Below, one piece after another: positions 1-10,100 of a DNA stretch of 64,000 bases. The stretch spans positions 248,001 to 312,000 of the forward strand of contig SDUX01000005.1 in the NCBI GenBank assembly GCA_008729055.1, given 5' to 3'. Made by a program: the position numbers and the translations under genes. Position 1 is the first letter of the stretch. Every line of letters begins with the position of its first letter. The stretch comes from Pyropia haitanensis (Eukaryota; Rhodophyta; Bangiophyceae; Bangiales; Bangiaceae). The notes under the pieces were generated by a model. That model saw only the letters and a list, made by a program, of their open reading frames with translations, had not been told where the DNA came from and searched no databases.

Positions 1-542
1 CTTCAGTCGTCAACCCGTCCTGCGTGCGCTGGCACGGTCTGCGATCCCTGCGGGTTGGCACTCAGCGACTCATGGGGCACACGACTGTCATGGCGCACTG
101 CACTACCGGCGCAATGCAATGCGCTGTTTGGTATCGTCGCGGGCCGTCTGCCGGGCGACCATCGCTGAGCGGTCAGGTTTGTCTCGGCCATCATCCCCAA
201 GAACGGCGACCTTCATAGGCTCCAGCATCTCCCCGTCGGTCCGCGTACGTGCCTGGCGGCTGCTTCCATATTATTGCTTCAGAGGTGTAGCATCCGGCGA
301 GCGCCCGAACGGTCCCGGCTGCCCAGGGGCGAGCGGGCGCAGGACACACCCGTACGGGAGGGTGACGGGCGCGGGCTGCCGGTCGCAGGACGAAACGGGT
401 CCAAGGCGGGGGGCCGGATCCGGTCTCGCGCCCGTCCCGTGATCGAATCATGAGGGATTGCTTCTTTGTACTTGTGAGGGATACTTTGGAGGGAAATTAT
501 GAGAAATAGCTGTAGGGGGGATATTGGGGGACACCGACGAGG

Positions 543-1685
543 TTAGACTCGGTCTCCCCCCCAATAATTCCCGAGGGGTTTGATAGGGGGGCTACCGGGC
601 CAAAGGCCGGTACGCCCTTCTGTTTCTTTTAGATGAGACAGCAGGGCGCCCGTGGCCCGCGTCCCCGGGAAAAACAACTGCGCGTTTGCGACCCTCTTTC
701 CCGTGTGCACGACCGTGCATCTCTGGCGATCCTGCCGCCAGGCGCGTGAGGCAGCAGTTAACCCCCAACTCGTAGTTCCCTCTTCCCATTTACCTCCCCC
801 TTTCCCCGGAGGGTATTCCTGGTCCCGGTTGAGATCGATTATATACCACATATTTGGTGGAACAGCAGGGGATTCTGTTGGTTGTGTCTTCTGAGAAGAG
901 AGGTTCAGGAGCAGCGGTTTGAGTCTGGACTGCTCTTCTTCTTTTCTTTTCTCTGTCTGGATTTGGGATTTTTTCTTCACCCGTTCACGGGCATCCCCTT
1001 TCCTGGACTCAACCCCCCCCTCTCTTGTGGTTGGCGACAACGGGACCGGGGTGACAAGGAAGCGATCAAGCCAGGGGCCAACATGGCCGTCATCGGGGGG
1101 GGGACCGCCAAAAGGGGGGCAGATACGTTGCACCCCGCCGACAAGGGGCTGCGTGTCAGTGACCAAGTCCAACATCTTGGACGCATCACCAAAGCCCATT
1201 TGCCAGGACTTGCTCTGCGCGGTCACACGCTCGTTGACCTTGTCCTGCACATAGTCCGCCGACCTGCCCATGTTGTGCTGCCGGATAATGTTCGTCGCGT
1301 TGTACAGCGTCACTTCTTTAGTGATTATGCGGGTCACCGCAGCCTTGTCTATGGGCTTCCCGCCAACGCGCCAGCGATGCACCCACGCACTTGTCGTCAC
1401 CAGGTGGACAGAGATGGACGCCACCTGCAGACGCTTGGACACGCCTCGATTCTTGTCCCGTCGGGCGCGCGAATGCAAAGTATCATGCCACAACTTCACA
1501 ATGCCAACACGAACAAAAGGGTAATAGCACGTCGAGGAGCTCTTGGCATTGATACAGGTCTCCGTCCCTCTACCACGCGCCTCTCCACCACCCTCCGACA
1601 CCTCCCGCGTACTGCCAGAAGCACCATTCGCCCCCCCCCCCCCCCCCCCCCAGGCCTGCCGCCACGTCTTGGGAAGGAGCAGCAT
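543..1685 (-). CDS. Hypothetical ORF, possibly a decayed gene fragment
   Basis: Open frame of 380 codons on the minus strand. I do not recognise it. The N-terminal 60 or so residues include a poly-Gly run that is only the translation of the C21 homopolymer at 1631-1651, so the real start must lie inside. The middle (roughly residues 100-205) has normal protein composition with mixed hydrophobic, charged and aromatic residues. Residues 205-300 become Lys/Glu-rich and the C terminus looks random. A 293-codon ORF (882-1763) on the opposite strand overlaps it and is considered a shadow. It could be a relic of a transposon protein or no gene at all. Confidence 0.22.
   Translation of the reverse strand: MLLLPKTWRQAWGGGGGGANGASGSTREVSEGGGEARGRGTETCINAKSSSTCYYPFVRVGIVKLWHDTLHSRARRDKNRGVSKRLQVASISVHLVTTSAWVHRWRVGGKPIDKAAVTRIITKEVTLYNATNIIRQHNMGRSADYVQDKVNERVTAQSKSWQMGFGDASKMLDLVTDTQPLVGGVQRICPPFGGPPPDDGHVGPWLDRFLVTPVPLSPTTREGGVESRKGDARERVKKKSQIQTEKRKEEEQSRLKPLLLNLSSQKTQPTESPAVPPNMWYIIDLNRDQEYPPGKGGGKWEEGTTSWGLTAASRAWRQDRQRCTVVHTGKRVANAQLFFPGTRATGALLSHLKETEGRTGLWPGSPPIKPLGNYWGGDRV
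1631..1651. repeat. C21 homopolymer
   Basis: An uninterrupted run of 21 C on the plus strand. Runs like this are prone to sequencing and assembly length errors, so any reading frame crossing it is unreliable. Confidence 0.9.
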
Positions 1686-3503
1686 CTGTCGGTGGGCTCC
1701 GGTCGGCCGGCGCGCTCGGCTCCATCACAGCCAACAAGCAACAGACGTGGCGAGGCGGGGTGAGGGGGGGAACGATATTGTGGGACGTAGGTGTGCTAAC
1801 CACTGCGCCCGTGCATGCGGGAGGGGGTGCGGGGTGAAAGGGGGGAAGAAAATGTAGGAGGTAGGAGTGCCAGCCACAGCGTTCGCGCATGCGGGGGAGG
1901 GGGGGGAGGAAGGCAGACGCGGGGCAGATCGGGCAGGAATGGGGGGACGCGGATGCAGATGCACAACGCTGAACGGAACGCTGCCGGGGCAGACCGCACG
2001 CGCGCGCACGCGCCTCTATGCACCTCGGCGCTTGTGCTGGTGCGGCGGCCAGCCGCTGGTGTGTGGTGTGGCACGGTCCCTGCGTGCTGTTCGCCGTGCA
2101 CCTGCGTTGGGGGCCCCTCCGGCGCGCCCCGGGTCAGCTTCCGGAAGCTGCTCCATCAGTCCACACGGGACTTGCGACACGAGGATTTACAATTCTTGGT
2201 CGGGCATCCTCCTGGCCCAGAATCGCCACCGGTACTGATATGTGAGTCAACCTATTGCGTCCTGGTCTGAGTGGCCGGCAGCCTCTGTGCAAGAGCGTTG
2301 CCAACAAGCAAGGAAATTGCCATTTGCGAAACTTTCCCCAACAAACGATGCCTCGTGTCGGAGAGCCGGGCTGACACGCATGATCACCTTCCCACGCCTC
2401 CCGTCACATATGTATAATGTAACGGGAGGGGGCGACGGATTGCATATCTGGCTCGCGCCTACCGAGATATCGGTGGGCGTGGCCGGCCGCTGGGGGCGTG
2501 GCGGCCCGTCGGCCGCACCGGGACGCGGCCGCGCGACCGAGCGCCGCGGCGTTCTCGAGTAAGGCACCTACGGTGGCGGATTCCCCCCTTGGCCCCTCCC
2601 GGGAAGTGGACCGGGATGGGGGGCGCCAGCGCGTGGCCGCACAGCCACGCGCGTGAGATCGGCTTGCGTGCTGTGTGTGACAGGAGGGTCTCAAGGGAGC
2701 GCGGCGCCGTCCAAGTGAGTCGGCCTTGCTCCCGCTCGGTGCCTTTGTTTTCTCCAGTAAAAGAGAGCTTCAGCAGGAAGGTTTTTGGGAAGAGATCCGG
2801 GTAATTTTTCGGAAGCGTGGCAGCAGAATATTCTTATTACAACTGAGGCTGCGGGACCTTCACCAGGTACCAGATCTCGTTATGGAAAACTGCACGTTGC
2901 GTGGATGTAGTTGACACGAAACGTGGAGCGAACAGCACGTCCCTGCCCGAGGGGAGCCGCCCCAGATCGGTCGCCCGCAGAGGGATGCATTGCGTGGCCA
3001 AGAAGGACAGGTCCTGCAGCGGGAGACAGGCGTGGTGCGGAGGCGTTGGACGGGCACACTGGCGGAGGAGGCAGCGTGAGGCGATTGTGTCTCGTCGGAC
3101 CTCGCCAATTCGATCTACCGCGCGTCGCTGGACTGGGCGCGACGCAGCGCCGTTCGCAGCCGACAATTGCTGCTCAGCACCACACGTGTCCTACTACCCG
3201 TACCGAGATCCACTTCGTTATTGGGAGCCACATAAGGGTTTTTTTCTTACCAGATCTCGTTAAGCGGAGACCACGTGGCAAACGTGTCAAGCGTATAAGT
3301 AGATCTTCAGAGCATCTCCACAAATAAAGCCGAAAGCCAAAAGCCAACTACGTGGCAGCTGTTTCACCGGTTTGGCTTTGGCTATGACTGGTGGGCCGTG
3401 TGACGGTCCAAAACTAAGGCTGTATCATAATTTTTAATCGCTCAGGAGATCACCTTCATGTGCCTCGAGAGCACTCGAGTTTATGCCTCTCTACGGCAGC
3501 GGA

Positions 3504-3681
3504 TGTGAAAGTCGTCACCTAATACGGGCGGACTTGCCGGATCCTACGACCCGACAGATCTCAAGTTGTGGCCGGCTGTTTAAGCGACCGGCCATCGAGA
3601 TATTGTTGGGCGATTACGTGGCCAGCCACGGAGGGCGAGATTCCGCGTTGGGCGGCGCCACGCCTGGCGCCGCAAGCGTAC
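3504..3681 (+). repeat. 5' LTR of Copia-B, left piece
   Basis: These 178 bp match 33279-33456, the first 178 bp of the 3' LTR; I see one substitution (A versus C near position 6). The match stops exactly at the KDZ insertion, with AGCGTAC (3675-3681) as the left target duplication. Confidence 0.92.
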
Positions 3682-3744
3682 GAGCATGCATAAACACTCA
3701 AAAATCCGGTAGGCTCTGATCGTGCGCTAGGCCATCCGGTAGGC
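3682..3744 (+). repeat. Left terminal inverted repeat and subterminal motifs of the KDZ element
   Basis: The terminal repeat at 3682-3714 contains TAAACACTCAAA and TCCGGTAGGC (3705-3714). A second direct copy of TCCGGTAGGC lies at 3735-3744, exactly 30 bp downstream. The right end repeats this arrangement on the other strand, so these are good candidates for transposase-binding sites. Confidence 0.8.
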
Positions 3745-3764
3745 TTGGACGGAATCGCACTCAG

Positions 3765-3902
3765 TGTGAGTGACACGACTTGCATGCACACTAACTCGCC
3801 TTGGAATTACCTATCTGCATCTCCCGGCCCCCAATAAAGGCCGACCGCGCGGCGCCCGGCCAACCCCGGGCCCGCGAGGCAACCTTCCTTGACACATTCA
3901 CA
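3765..3902 (+). repeat. 5' LTR of Copia-A (138 bp)
   Basis: Starts TGTGAGTGAC and ends ATTCACA. It is identical to 16310-16447. A polyadenylation hexamer AATAAA lies at 3833-3838. No TATA box is evident in so short an LTR. Confidence 0.95.
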
Positions 3903-3920
3903 TGGTAGCAACGGTACGCC
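3903..3920 (+). promoter_or_regulatory. Primer binding site of Copia-A
   Basis: TGGTAGCAACGG starts at the base after the LTR. The first seven bases (TGGTAGC) complement a tRNA 3' end ...GCUACCA, as in many initiator methionine tRNAs. The Gypsy candidate PBS begins with the same seven bases. Confidence 0.65.
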
Positions 3921-4122
3921 GTCGCTGAGGGTTCATCATCCGACGTTGGGAACTGGTACGACCGCGCCCGGCTCACCGCCGAGTCCCGATCCATCCGCGC
4001 CCTGACCCCGTCCCGCCCCCGAGCACCGGCACGAACGCGACCGGCCTAGCGCCCGGTCCCGCCCCGCCCCCCCCGCGCAGACATGCCTTCCCCGCCCCCC
4101 CCCCCCACCCCCACTCCCCTCC

Positions 4123-4985
4123 TGTAAGGATATGCCCCTTAAATCCCCAAGACTGGAGCCTAGGGGATAAGGACTGGGGCCTCTCCTTCCCTGTCCTTCT
4201 CAGCCAACTCCTTCCAAGACGCATCAACTCCAAAGTAATCTGGGGCATGCCGCGGTGTCCGTCCGATAATCTACTACTAACGGACGGTCAGCACGGGAGC
4301 CGCGGATTGGCTAACCGACACTACCCTGACTCATCTGCCGACGGGTACAGTCTCCAACGGATCAACGGACTAACGGACCAAAAGACGAGCCACATCTCTG
4401 ACGCGTCAGCAAGCCGGAACAATCTCCCCGTGGACCAATGGGAGCGACAAGACTTGCTGACCCACGGGAGATATTCGACCCGAAGACTGGCGTCTGCTTA
4501 CACGCCTCTGAGGCTTTTCGGGTCGAATGGCGCGTGGGGCCAGCCGCGCGGCGCTACGAGCGCCGCACACCGTCCCCCCCCCGTTTGGGGCTTTCTGGTG
4601 GGGCGCCTTGGGGCGCACACGCCCACCCTTGCTTTGTTCTGAGAGCCCATGCTTTGTTTTGAGAGCTTTGGTGCCGTCCACCGGCACGACGGGCAATCGC
4701 ATGCTTTGGGGCACCCTGGGTGCCCCCCTGGGGGTATATAATGCGTGAGTGTGGGCGCCACCGGGAGAGACCTCGGGGGGACAACCACAGACAGAGACAC
4801 AAAGACCTCCTGTACCTTCGACCCCCTCGACCCTCACCGACGTCACGCCCATCCTCTTCCCCGCCCCCATCACCGTCATCCCACCCGTCACCTTCCCCGC
4901 GCCCGGCATCCTCATTGGCTTGCACGGGTTGCTGACACCGGCACCAGTACGTTGAGGGCTGCCCGTGTGTGGGTGGTGCCTCACA
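4123..4985 (+). repeat. 5' LTR of the Gypsy element (863 bp)
   Basis: Identical to 10631-11493, starting TGTAAGG and ending CCTCACA. It has a TATA box, a perfect 12-bp inverted repeat (ATTCGACCCGAA at 4473-4484 and its complement at 4517-4528), and two near-copies of TGCTTTGTTCTGAGAGC (4632-4648 and about 4651-4667). A GC hairpin around GGGCACCCTGGGTGCCC (4709-4725) lies just upstream of the TATA box. Confidence 0.97.
4735..4742 (+). promoter_or_regulatory. TATA box in Gypsy 5' LTR
   Basis: TATATAAT inside an otherwise GC-rich LTR, duplicated at 11243-11250 in the 3' LTR. The expected transcription start is roughly 25-35 bp downstream, giving an R region beginning near 4765. That start is inferred. 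Confidence 0.7.
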
Positions 4986-4987
4986 TG

Positions 4988-5003
4988 TGGTAGCTTCAGA
5001 TAG
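4988..5003 (+). promoter_or_regulatory. Candidate primer binding site of the Gypsy element
   Basis: TGGTAGCTTCAGATAG starts two bases after the 5' LTR. TGGTAGC complements a tRNA 3' end ...GCUACCA, the same start as the Copia-A site. The remaining bases differ, so the two elements may use different primers. Confidence 0.55.
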
Positions 5004-5222
5004 TTTGACTTCCTCTTGGCGGTGACGTTGCGATTCCGTCCTGGATTTGGCCCTCCCTGTGTTTGTGCACTCGTGCTGCCCCCTGTGTTCGGCGTGCCTC
5101 GGGCATTGTAATACGAACGCAGCGGGTTCCACGAATCACACCGAAAGAACACTGCCCTGACACTGCCCTGGTGGCCCCTGTCACGGTTTTTTTTCTTTTG
5201 GTCGACTGATTGTCGAAACCCA

Positions 5223-5861
5223 GTGAGTGCCAAATCAGGTTCGGAATTTTCTTCCTCGGCGTTGGCGGACGCCCCGACTTCCTCGGCGGCGACGGCGCGC
5301 CCCCCGACGGCGCGCGGCACCCCGGCGGCGCGCGGCACCGCGGCGGCGCGCGACACCGCGGCGGCACGTGGCACCCCGGCGGGCGCATCCACGTCATCCT
5401 CTGTGGCGGCGACGGCCGCATCGGCGGCGCCAGCCGCATCCAAGCCCCCCCTCTCGCGCAAGGGTAAGGGCCCGGCCACGTCAGGCCCGGCGGTCCCAGC
5501 CAACCGGCGCCTGCTGCTGCCCGCGCAGGATCCGGCCCGGCGCTACATCGCGCCGCCGGCCCCACGAATCGGCCACATCCGACCGACGACCGCGCGCGCA
5601 GCAGAGCAGCGAGAGCAGCGCCGGATCGCCAAGACCATCCCCAAGGGCAAATACGTTTGCAAGCCGTGCGGTGTGCGTTGCAACAGCCTGACAGTGCTGC
5701 GCGACCATCGCTGGTCGCGGCGCCACCGCAATACGGTCAACCGTCCAGCGACCCGCCCTCGTTGCGACGTGTGCGATCGCGAATTTGAGACGGTCGAGCA
5801 CTTCGAACGCCACCAGCGTGGCAAGGATCACCACCGCACGCTGGCGCGCCGCACCGACTGA
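5223..5861 (+). CDS. Extra Gypsy ORF: double C2H2 (U1/JAZ-type) zinc-finger protein
   Basis: Open frame of 212 codons between the leader and gag. The N-terminal ~85 residues are an Ala/Thr/Arg/Pro low-complexity tract. The C-terminal ~75 residues hold two fingers, both exactly C-x2-C-x12-H-x5-H. The first begins at CKPC (about residue 146) and the second at CDVC (about residue 179). This spacing is typical of U1/matrin/JAZ fingers, which often bind double-stranded RNA or RNA-DNA hybrids. Chromovirus elements normally lack such an ORF. The frame is open from 5112 but contains no ATG. Either it uses a non-AUG start or it is joined by splicing: a T-rich tract (5187-5199) followed by CAG at 5221-5223 would make a plausible 3' splice site. 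The ORF ends 364 bp before the gag ATG. Its role is unknown. Confidence 0.65.
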   Translation: MSAKSGSEFSSSALADAPTSSAATARPPTARGTPAARGTAAARDTAAARGTPAGASTSSSVAATAASAAPAASKPPLSRKGKGPATSGPAVPANRRLLLPAQDPARRYIAPPAPRIGHIRPTTARAAEQREQRRIAKTIPKGKYVCKPCGVRCNSLTVLRDHRWSRRHRNTVNRPATRPRCDVCDREFETVEHFERHQRGKDHHRTLARRTD

Positions 5862-6225
5862 CACCTCGCAACACCCCCCAGGATCTGTGCAAGAGACGCG
5901 ATTTTCCCCCTTTGATCCCCCCGCGTGGAAATCCGGCACGACCCGACTCGGGCCCGTGCGCGGCGGCCGGCGGGAAAATCCGATTGCGTGATTTGAGTCT
6001 TCGAATTCTGCTTCATCGCATCGCTTGTGACCCATCAAATAGTGTTGTCCATCTTTGGAAACGTGGTAGCCACGACGGCCACGCTTGTCCAGAGCTAGTG
6101 CAGCACTATTTTGCTTGGTCAAATTAACTTACACATCTTGTAAGACTTGCCCCGTGCTCTGCCGGAGTAAGTCAAACCGGATCTGTTGGGTTAATTTGAT
6201 TGTTGCGGACCTCACCCAGGACGCA

Positions 6226-7104
6226 ATGGACCCCCCGAATCCTGCGACTGTAAGCCCGATTAATCCGGGAACGGCCTCAACCGCACCCTCCGCGGAGTCA
6301 TGGAATCAACTTACAGCGTTCGTCTCGCAGATGAGCGCCGAGCTCGAGGCTCATAAGGTTGAATTGGCGGACGCCAAGAAACAGCTGTCCGACGCCAAGG
6401 CTAAGGCCTCGAGTGGAGGCGCGACGACTGCGAGGCCGAATAAGCCCGCACTGTTCTCTGGCAAGCCCGGGACAATTGAAGCATGGTGCTCGCACATGGA
6501 CTCATATGTGCGACTGACTGACCCTGACGAAGCGTGTCGGATCGCCTGCACCTACCTGGACGGTGAAGCGTTCACCTGGTGGCATACCTACAGTCGGACG
6601 ACGGCGGTCCCCGACTGGGCTACCTTTCGGGCTGCGCTCATCCGTCGCTTCAGCCCTCTGAACAAGACGCAGGCGGCGCGGGACAAGCTGCACTCATGGC
6701 GGCAAATCAAGGACGTCGGGACGTTCAACAGGACTTTCCTGAGCGTCCTCTTGGACATCCCGGACATCACCGAAGCGGAAAAGATCGACCGCTATAGCCG
6801 AGGCCTGAAGCGCGACATCTGGCAGGCACTGTGCCTCAAGACGTACACCGACCTTGAATCACTGATGACAGACGCCCTGCGCGTGGAAGCGGCCAAGGCT
6901 GGAGTGTCCCGTATCACCAGCAATGTTAACAGCACTTCTGGCAAGCCACCGACGATGGGCGTTGTCCCGATGGACATTTCCAGCATCAAGATCGAAAAGC
7001 TGACGCCAGACGAACGCCAGCGCTGCATGCGCGAGGGTCTCTGCCTTCGCTGTCGCGAGAAAGGACACATGGCTAAGGACTGCCCAAAAGGCCAGCGGAA
7101 CTGA
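6226..7104 (+). CDS. Gypsy gag: capsid and nucleocapsid
   Basis: Start chosen at the ATG giving MDPPNPATV; the 47 in-frame codons upstream look untranslated. The ~292-residue protein has a short Pro/Thr-rich head and a coiled-coil-like segment (about residues 30-58). Next comes a retrotransposon gag/capsid domain (about 70-200), recognisable by the tryptophan-rich segment around FTWWHTY and the later TFNRTF. It ends with one CCHC knuckle, C-x2-C-x4-H-x4-C ([14 protein letters not shown]). Gag packages element RNA into virus-like particles. The pol frame overlaps its last codons. Confidence 0.92.
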   Translation: MDPPNPATVSPINPGTASTAPSAESWNQLTAFVSQMSAELEAHKVELADAKKQLSDAKAKASSGGATTARPNKPALFSGKPGTIEAWCSHMDSYVRLTDPDEACRIACTYLDGEAFTWWHTYSRTTAVPDWATFRAALIRRFSPLNKTQAARDKLHSWRQIKDVGTFNRTFLSVLLDIPDITEAEKIDRYSRGLKRDIWQALCLKTYTDLESLMTDALRVEAAKAGVSRITSNVNSTSGKPPTMGVVPMDISSIKIEKLTPDERQRCMREGLCLRCREKGHMAKDCPKGQRN

Positions 7105-10100
7105 AGCAGCAACAATCCTCAACATCTGTGAAAGACGCTCCTTCGGTTCCTGAAAATATGTCGTCACCATTTGAAGGCCCGCGACTCGGGCTTCTGCTTT
7201 CTACTGCTTCTGTCAATGGAAAAGCTGTTAAGGTGCTGTTCGACGACGGATCTCCCATCAACGTCGTCTCAAGGCGCCTCGTTACCTCCTTGCATGTGAA
7301 AACGAAAGGAACGGACTTCGCGGCAAGCATGCCCGATGGCCGCTCCCATGTCCTCGCTGAAACCGTTGACCCTCTTGAGATTCACATCGGACCGTACCAA
7401 GAGCGACTTCGGTTGGCTGTTTGTGAATTGAGCGCGTACGACCTCATCCTGGGAAAGAAGTGGCGCGATGACAAGGACGCCAAAATCAACAACAAGAAAA
7501 ACAAGATCTCCTTCAAGTTCAACCACAAGAACATTTCTATCACTGCCTCCCTCAAGAAGCCCGAAGCTCTGATCAGTCGGCAACGCCTTGCTCGGGACCT
7601 CGTTCAAAGGTGCCCTGTTTTTGCCATCTACCTGCAGTCGGAAGATCCCTCTAGCACCTTCGACATTAACGCCATTACGATGGGACAAGGCGAAGACAAG
7701 AAAGAAGTTCAAGAGATTCTCAAAGAGTACGCTGACGTCTTCCCAGACGAGCTCCCCGACGGACTCCCTCCTGAGCGCAGTCACAAATTTAGCATCAAGC
7801 TGACCGATGACGCCCAACCGCGTCGTAGCGGAATTTACCGACTAGCCGAATGGGAGCTCGAAGAACTCAAGACTCAACTGGCCGGCCTCATAAGGAAGGG
7901 ATTCATCCAACCAAGCACCTCACCGTGGGGCTCTTCCGTCCTCTTTGCGGCGAAGAAGGACGGTGGCTGGCGAATGTGCATCGACTACAGGGCCCTGAAC
8001 AAGGCTACTATCAAGAACGCGTACCCACTACCACGCATCGACGACATCTTTGACCAACTGCGAAAGGCCAAGTACTTTACAAAGATCGACCTCCGCTCTG
8101 GCTATCACCAGATTCGCCTTGACCCAGAAACAATACCTTTGACGGCGTTTCGAACCAAGTACGGATTCTATGAGTTCACCGTCGTACCCTTTGGTCTGAC
8201 AAATGCACCCGCGGTCTTCATGAACCTAATGAACGATGTGTTCCGACCCTATCTGTACGACTTCATCTGTGTCTACCTCGACGACATCCTAGTCTACAGC
8301 GAAACTTACGACGATCACCTCAAGCACCTACGATTAGCACTCGAGAAATTACGAGAACACAAGCTCTACGCCAAGCTGAGCAAGTGCCAGTTCGCTCGAA
8401 CTACTGTGGACTACCTTGGCCACGTCATCTCCGAGAAAGGCTTCTCTATGGAAGACTACAAGGTCCAAGCCATCCGTACGTGGGCAACACCGAGGAGCAA
8501 AAAGGATGTACAATCTTTCCTCGGTATGATCAACTTCTATCGAAGATTCATCAAGGGAATGGCTGCCGTAGCTACGCCGCTAACGAGGCTGACTGGGAAT
8601 GTCGACTTCGAGTGGACACCCGACGCCCAGAAAGCCTTTGAGCAGCTGCAGGACCTAACGACAAGCGCACCGGTGCTAAGGCCTTTCGACAAGAGATACC
8701 CAATCTACGTGTCTACAGATGCCAGCGGGTATGCTGTGGGCGCAGTCCTTGAGCAAAATGATGGACGCGGACGGCGTCCAGTGGCGTACTTCTCGTTAAC
8801 CCTCAACATCCACGAGCAGCGCTACAGCATTCGTGAAAGAGAACTGCTTGCAGTCGTACAAGCTATCCGGCATTGGCGCTGCTACCTCTACGGAAGACCC
8901 TTTGAGGTCCACACCGACCATGAGTCCCTGAGATACCTAAGCACCCAAGAGAAGCTGAACGATCGCCAAGTCAAGTGGCTGGAGTTTCTGGACCAGTTCC
9001 AGTTCAAGATTGTCCCAATCAAGGGCACTTCGAACCCCGTGGCTGATGCCCTTTCCAGGCAGCCACAAGATGCTCCCGACAAGCACGCCCCCAATCAAGA
9101 CCTTCTTAGTCGCGTGCTGACCAAGACCATTGAAGAACTCCCCAAGAAAACTGAAATCAACAACCTCATGACCATCAACCAAAGTGATCAAGACCTTGCC
9201 ACCTTAAGACAAGAGTACGACGCGGACCCCGAGTTTGCCGACCTAGTCAAAGACCCGGTATCTCCCTACCGGCTACACATGAGGTTGTTGAAACGAGGTG
9301 ACCGTACGTGTATCCCCGTCGGTACTCTACGCCAAAGACTACTCCACGACTACCATGATGTCCCGTGCCAAGGGCACATGGGAGTCAAGAAAACAACCAA
9401 GGTTATCTCTTCCAAGTACTACTGGAAGACAATGCGGAAAGACATCCAAAGATACGTACAAACATGTGATTTGTGCCAGCGGAACAAGGCTAGCACCCAT
9501 TCACCTCTGGGTCACCTCAAACCCTTGGACCCCCCGAGCCAACGATGGGCAAGTGTCTCCATGGACTTTATCACGCCTCTTCCTCTGACTCCAAGAGGCC
9601 ACAACGGGATTTACGTCGTTGTCGACCGCCTCTCCAAGATGATTCGCCTCGCCCCTATGAAGCCAGACTGTACGGCGCCAGTCGCAGCTCAGCTCTACCA
9701 TGATCACGTCTATCGACACCACGGACTCCCAGCTGATGTTGTCTGCGACAGGGACCGCATTTTCTTCTCCAACTTCTGGCAGTCGCTCACGGAGATTCTC
9801 AAGGTCAAGATCAAGGCCTCTTCAGCGTACCACCCGCAAACCGACGGACAAACTGAGATCATGAACAAGAAGATCGAAGAAATCCTGCGAAACTTTGTCA
9901 ACCATCACCAAGGCGATTGGGACCTCTTTCTGGTTGCTGCCGAAGTAGCCTACAACCGGTCGCCAAATGCTGTTACAACGTACTCCCCTTTCTTCCTGAA
10001 CTACGGATTCGAACCTAAGACGGTACCAATGGACATCCTCGAAAACTCAGAGTCAAGCATGCCTGCAGTGTCTGACTGGCTAAGCGGTCTTCAACATGCT

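Larger units (their letters stand above)
1..3309. other. Left flank, no confident gene
   Basis: Outer flank of the transposon nest. Base composition is closer to balanced than in the rest of the window, with scattered homopolymers. Two minus-strand open stretches (543-1685 and 2837-3166) read more like protein than their neighbours, but neither matches a family I know. The stretches at about 1760-2840 and 3170-3309 show no gene or RNA that I recognise. Confidence 0.5.

Noticed and set aside
882..1763. 293-codon plus-strand ORF opposite the left-flank ORF
   Set aside because: It crosses the C21 run as poly-Pro and has no recognisable motif; treated as a shadow.
6085..6225. Gag start at 6085
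   Set aside because: The extra 47 codons contain a Cys-rich, unconserved-looking stretch. The ATG at 6226 begins a sequence of gag-like composition.
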